Below the pieces are notes generated by a model. That model was given only the letters and a program-made list of their open reading frames with translations, did not search any database and was not told the DNA's origin. Positions 60,601-64,000 of a DNA stretch of 64,000 nucleotides are shown one piece after another. The stretch is taken from assembly GCF_047496725.1 (NCBI RefSeq), contig NC_132971.1:10189001-10253000 (forward strand), read 5' to 3'. This DNA is from Anoplolepis gracilipes. Lineage: Eukaryota; Arthropoda; Insecta; Hymenoptera; Formicidae. How positions within the stretch are numbered: position 1 is the first letter of the stretch; each line of letters begins with the position of its first letter. The position numbers were made by a program, and so were the translations under genes.

Positions 60601-63600
60601 ATAAAAATAATATTTTTCTGATAGATAAATATCAGAAGCATATGGCCAAAAAAGTTGAACTTAAATGTTTGTAATAATTTATCTAAAAAATATTATATTA
60701 TAAATTTACATAAAATTATATATATAATTTATTATATGTAAATTTATAATATAATATTTCTTAGATAAATATATTATAAATATATTATTGCAAACATTTA
60801 TTTGAAGTTTAACTTTTTCATATTTTATATCTTTCCTATACCTTTTACTCTAAACAAATATAATTATAGAATTTTGATTTTGAAATTTTCGAAATATTTA
60901 TGTTATATTGCAACAACTGTGCTGATATTTTGTGGCTTTATATCACTGCAATGTTTTAATAATGTTTCATTGCAATTTTCAATATTGCAACGTTACTTCA
61001 ATGTAATTGGAATGATCTGCGCTGTATATGAGAACCCATACAGCATGAATCTTTCAGTTATATTGTAGCAATGTTGCAAAAATATTGTATGTTGCTACAA
61101 TATTTTTGCAACATTGCTGCAATATAACTGAAAGATTCGTGCTGTATGGGAAGTAAATGTATTTCTAAAAGTATATATCTTTTTCAAATATCCACTTGTG
61201 CTTATACTACAACCTCTATTCCTTTCAATACTCACATTAATCGTCCCGCAAAGCTTCTGCAACGTTCTCGTGATAACCCCAGGTCCGTTGTTGCCCCAGA
61301 CATCGCCGCGGAAATTCTTCTTGAGATCGCGTACGCAGGCATCGGCCATGCGTCGACCAAGTTCCGACATGTCAAAGCCCATGACACCGGCGGCGACATC
61401 GTCCCAGTCCTCGGCACCGGCAAAGTTGGTCAGATTCTCCAGCGAGCTGGTGACCACCACGTCCAGGTCGAGGTAGATACCGCCGTACTTCCACAGGGTC
61501 AAGTAGCGCAGCATGTCGGACATGTGGCTGACGGGCCAGTGGCTCTTCTTGAGGACGCCGCTGGCGTACCATGCCTCCAACGGCGTGCCCTTTACGTATC
61601 TATCCGGATATATATGCCGGATCTTGATGTTACGATAGTTGAGCAGGTGTCTGGTGATTTCGCGCGTGCTGTTGGAAAACTCGGATTTGCTGACAAACAG
61701 TAAATACACGGTCATCGTCGGGTTCATCCGCGCCGCCGATTCCACGGCACAAGCTTGCCGGGCGTTTAGCATGAGACCTTCTTCGCCGAAGCAGGAAGTC
61801 TCGTGGAAGAAGATGTTCTTTCCTGGTTTCACGACGTCTATAGCATAATGTGTAAGACATGAATGATCTTCTTTCCACAATTACCTATATTAACCCTCAA
61901 ACTGAACACGGATCATTTGTCAGATTTATTATAGATTCGCCAGCACTTTGCACTGAATAAACTGTTTAAATTGTCCTTTCAGTCCTTATAAGTCTCTTTT
62001 GACACAAACTTTTTTTTGGATAAGTTTCCAACCTCGAGATTTTAGTAAGATTTTTTTTTAAACAATGGATTAGAAATGACACGGACACGAAATACCCACG
62101 TGTTCAGTTTGAGGGTTAATATATGCATATTAAAGATTCTAATTCTAAATATCTATAAATTAAGCGTCAGATCAGAAGACGAGATTAATTCTGTAAGAGT
62201 CAATTTTTTTTTATATTACATGTGTGTGATAAAAATAAAAATTTTACATATCTCGAAAAGAACTAAAAAGATGTCGTTAAAAAAATATTATCAAAATATC
62301 TCACGTTTTAGAAAAATTATTTTAAAGATATCTACATTGCATTCCATTTTTTTTTCATTTTGTTTGATATAATTGAAATTAATAAAATTAATAAATTGAT
62401 GTAACTAAAACTATTAAAAATAAAAAATTGAAGTTTTCCCCAACATTTTTTTCAGCATATGCATATTAATATTTTCAGATTCTTCAAAAGCGCCAGGCAA
62501 TTGAATCATTTGAAAGCATCCTGAAGCATATTAAATGTGAGAAAATTTACTTGTGAGGAAATTTACGCGAAGGTGAGTCAATTATGTTGTATTAAACATT
62601 TTCATTAGCCTTATCTTTTGTACAAAATCAAACGAAAAATATGACATGTGCTGATAACTGGATGATAAGATCTGAATTTGATTAAAATACATCGGTGGAT
62701 TTTTATGCGCGCACAATCGTAAACATTTTGAATGCAATAATTAAAGATTCGCGCGAGAAAATATTGTAGGTAGTATTGTGGTATTATATTTTCAATTACA
62801 AGTGTGCACAAAAAATCAACTATAATAGATTTCGTTGTGTAATATATTTTATCACGCTCCCACGTATTGCATTTCTACCTTCAAAGAGACACATTACAAT
62901 GCGACATTCTATGTGCATATTATATTACACACTTTGTGCAATTTTATACGTTATGATGAAAATGTTGCGTTGGCATTAGCGTATAAAAATAACAGATATA
63001 AAACGTCGATGATTAACTTGAACAATTTCCTGTTTTATCAGTAATTAAAAGATACTTGGATTTTTTTCTAGCACAACGTTTATCAAGCTCAAACAATTCT
63101 AATCACAATTGAATCGTTCTTAATTTCAAAATATAAATTAGAGTACTTTTTTATATTATAAAGTAAAATAATAAACGTTAAACAGTAATAAATTTTAATT
63201 TTATACTTTTATATTTTTATATTTTTAATTGATAAGAATTATTCAGAATTATAAAATCATAAAATAATGAATAGTTATATATTGTATTTCTCGTTATGTA
63301 TAATTTTAGAGATCATATCTAAAGTAAATCTTTATAAGCAAAGACAGAATTAATGCAATTTTGTGTTCTAAAAATTTATCAAATGTAAACATATTATACA
63401 GGATGAGGAAAAAATACCGGAATCTTGAAAAATCTCGAAAATTAAAAGTTTTACAGAAAAAATGTTTCAGATAAAAGTTGTATGGTTTCGAGGGATCGAA
63501 CCAATGGTATCATTTTATGTTCCCCTTGAAACCATACAACTCTTGTCTGAACACTTTTCTATAAAACTTATATTTTTCGAGATTTTTTAGAGTCTCGGTA

Positions 63601-63951
63601 TATTTTATTCACCCTATATATGTATATTTGTAATTATATTATAGCGTCTAATATCTGAAATCGCGTATGTCAAGTGTAAAGCTCGTGAATTATGGACTTT
63701 CTCGAATTATTAGACACTAGAGAGCAAACAACAATAACAGTATTACTTGTTTCTGAGTCGAAATCACGAATGCCTTCTGCAGATGAAGTTTCATCGTAAC
63801 ATCTAATGTCGTTGATCGTCGACACATCGAGAAACGGTATCCTTTGGATGATGTTGTTCTCAGTCGAGATCATGAGGATGAGGAGCACGACGGCGAAGGC
63901 GAAGCCGCACCACAATAATCTCTTTTTCATTTTTGCGATGACTCTTTTCAT
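54646..63951 (-). CDS. Lactosylceramide 4-alpha-galactosyltransferase-like (A4GALT family), intact motif
   Basis: Type II Golgi glycosyltransferase that probably extends glycolipids; the donor and acceptor in insects need testing. Three exons, 63951-63747, 61837-61236 and 54915-54646, encode 358 residues, matching the family. The basic N-terminal tail (MKRVIAKMKKR) and anchor (LLWCGFAFAVVLLILMI) are followed by a stem. The catalytic region has NIFFHETSC, LNARQACAVESAARMNP, GTPLEAWYASG and LTLWKYGGIYLDLDVVVT, with the DXD at residues 192-194. It also has NNGPGVITRTLQKLC, then the C-terminal domain with FTVYPPSVFYP and a final CPYVFNNCGKIF. Exon 2 is much richer in GC than the surrounding DNA. 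The 6.3 kb second intron holds several transposons. The neighbour at 43601-49236 is a diverged tandem paralogue with two extra introns. Confidence 0.9.
54980..56171. mobile_element. Tc1/mariner-type non-autonomous element with a nested repeat
   Basis: The left end cagccgtggtcaaaagtatt, then gggcaccctta, is inverse to the right end taagggtgcctaatactttt, then gatcatggctg. Such CAG-YGGTCAAAAGTATT termini next to TA are typical of Tc1/mariner elements. A second inverse of the inner left sequence (gttaatagtatataaa) lies at about 55570-55600, so the right half probably results from a later insertion of the dispersed repeat (55640-56140), which is also found inverted at 8920-9412. No transposase frame remains. 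Confidence 0.7.
56801..57713. mobile_element. 0.91 kb TIR element with remnant transposase
   Basis: The left end tatacaggatgtttcagacc and the right end ggtctgaaacaccctgtata are inverse. The long arms of about 270 bp also pair further in (the aaaggggtgatgctgagaag, gggcaactaaaaaattttaa and acaacttttgctt regions). It belongs to the tatacagg-gtttca family also seen at 34847 and 20817. The centre holds a transposase C-terminal relic. Confidence 0.8.
57130..57231 (-). pseudogene. Transposase C-terminal relic
   Basis: The minus strand reads PTFTSAEVLRPINSMRQKMD, then RCLHQGDRHFEHL and a stop. The RC-(x)n-GxHFEHL ending is the usual last line of insect DNA-transposase proteins of the IS630/mariner-like sort. 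A stop lies just upstream in the same frame, so only about 33 codons remain. The family assignment is from motif memory. Confidence 0.5.
58156..58384. mobile_element. piggyBac-like MITE, copy 1
   Basis: TTAA precedes ccctcaaactgaacacg and the inverse cgtgttcagtttgaggg-type end is followed by TTAA. About 229 bp including the TTAA sites. It is nearly the inverse of 61890-62119. TTAA targets and CCC termini are hallmarks of piggyBac-type elements. It lies in intron 2 of the A4GALT-like gene. Confidence 0.85.
58607..59246. mobile_element. 640 bp GACGT-rich inverted-repeat MITE
   Basis: It begins tacccaggtagcaagcacat and ends gtgcttgctacctgggta, giving perfect inner ends next to TA. Inside, gacgt, acgtc and cgtca words recur many times on both halves, and a nested pair (aatcttttcctctagcgtga versus tcacgctaaaggaaaagatt) forms an inner hairpin at about 58930-59040. 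A left-end copy sits at 4094-4210. No protein is encoded. Confidence 0.85.
60048..60256. repeat. Tandem duplication of about 104 bp
   Basis: Two adjacent units (60048-60152 and 60153-60256) share gtgttaaaaa, the attatttatatttatttaat block, aaaagtagaaa and end gcaattaaaatctta. They differ by a few substitutions. It is non-coding and lies inside intron 2 of the A4GALT-like gene. Confidence 0.8.
60373..61150. mobile_element. Inverted-repeat element with GCAACATT-type modules
   Basis: The left end tacagcacagaaagattgta is inverse to the right end aatataactgaaagattcgt, then gctgta. The right 116 bp (61035-61150) is itself a near-perfect hairpin, beginning cccatacagcatgaatcttt and ending gctgtatggg. 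A third hairpin lies at about 60655-60815. It ends about 85 bp from the donor of exon 2 of the A4GALT-like gene. Confidence 0.65.
61890..62119. mobile_element. piggyBac-like MITE, copy 2
   Basis: Inverse copy of 58156-58384, again framed by TTAA on both sides and with ccctcaaactgaacacg ends. It lies in intron 1 of the A4GALT-like gene, about 50 bp from the exon 2 acceptor, so the pair brackets exon 2 in opposite orientation. Confidence 0.85.
63396..63618. mobile_element. 223 bp palindromic MITE
   Basis: It begins tatacaggatgaggaaaaaa and ends ttttattcaccctata. Strong inner arms (aaaagttgtatggtttcgag versus cttgaaaccatacaactctt) make one hairpin. It lies in intron 1, about 130 bp from the first exon of the A4GALT-like gene. 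Confidence 0.75.
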
Positions 63952-64000
63952 CGGAACGCGCTACCGAAATAAAAATTACCGATTTGTGTGTCGTGAGATG

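Noticed and set aside
61146..61703. 185-codon open frame antisense to the A4GALT-like catalytic exon
   Set aside because: It mirrors a GC-rich coding exon and shows no family resemblance; such antisense frames are expected from codon bias.
1..64000. CRISPR arrays, operons or bacterial systems
   Set aside because: Introns, U2-type splice sites and insect gene families rule out a prokaryotic source; repeats are dispersed MITEs rather than spaced arrays.

Overview
The window looks like nuclear DNA of an insect, most probably a hymenopteran and plausibly an ant. The evidence is short GT-AG introns, very AT-rich intergenic DNA, an odorant-receptor exon, a luciferase-type acyl-CoA synthetase, a secreted M1 aminopeptidase remnant and many small foldback or MITE-like repeats. 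The clade is inferred from these families; the species cannot be named. Every gene model was built by hand from splice signals, frame continuity and remembered family motifs. No database search was run.

Layout. 1-0.4 kb: truncated Penelope-like retroelement with a GIY-YIG motif. 0.5-20.7 kb: a decayed accessory region built from tandem duplicated units of about 12-13 kb. It holds one almost complete luciferase-type acyl-CoA synthetase (minus strand, 7679-12689) with a frameshift, a relic of the last exon of a second copy, a lone odorant-receptor exon and a broken M1 aminopeptidase. Two pairs of duplicated non-coding flanks (480-1500 with 12836-13790; 4640-7620 with 17970-20650) frame these genes.

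21.5-41.2 kb: a compact housekeeping block of intact genes: mRpL16 (+), DPM3 (+), RAD23 (-), ANKRD40 (+), RSL1D1 (-), PGAP1 (+) and NUDT6 (-). Rad23/ANKRD40 and RSL1D1/PGAP1 are divergent pairs. ANKRD40/RSL1D1 and PGAP1/NUDT6 converge. DPM3 and PGAP1 both act in the ER on dolichol-mannose and GPI-anchor metabolism; I see no sign that their proximity is functional.

41.2-43.1 kb: a cluster of at least four hairpin-forming repeats. 43.6-64 kb: two paralogous type II membrane glycosyltransferases of the alpha-1,4-galactosyltransferase (A4GALT) family, both on the minus strand. The copy at 54646-63951 keeps the DXD metal-binding motif. The copy at 43601-49236 is open across four exons but has NLN in place of DLD and lacks the Asn-Gly-Pro-Gly segment, so it may be a pseudoenzyme. 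Their introns are packed with inverted-repeat elements, including two piggyBac-like MITEs, a GACGT-rich 640 bp element and a 0.9 kb element holding a transposase tail.

The most distinctive signals are the NXN galactosyltransferase paralogue, a 1.13 kb nearly perfect foldback inside a PGAP1 intron, and the decayed tandem array of synthetase units.
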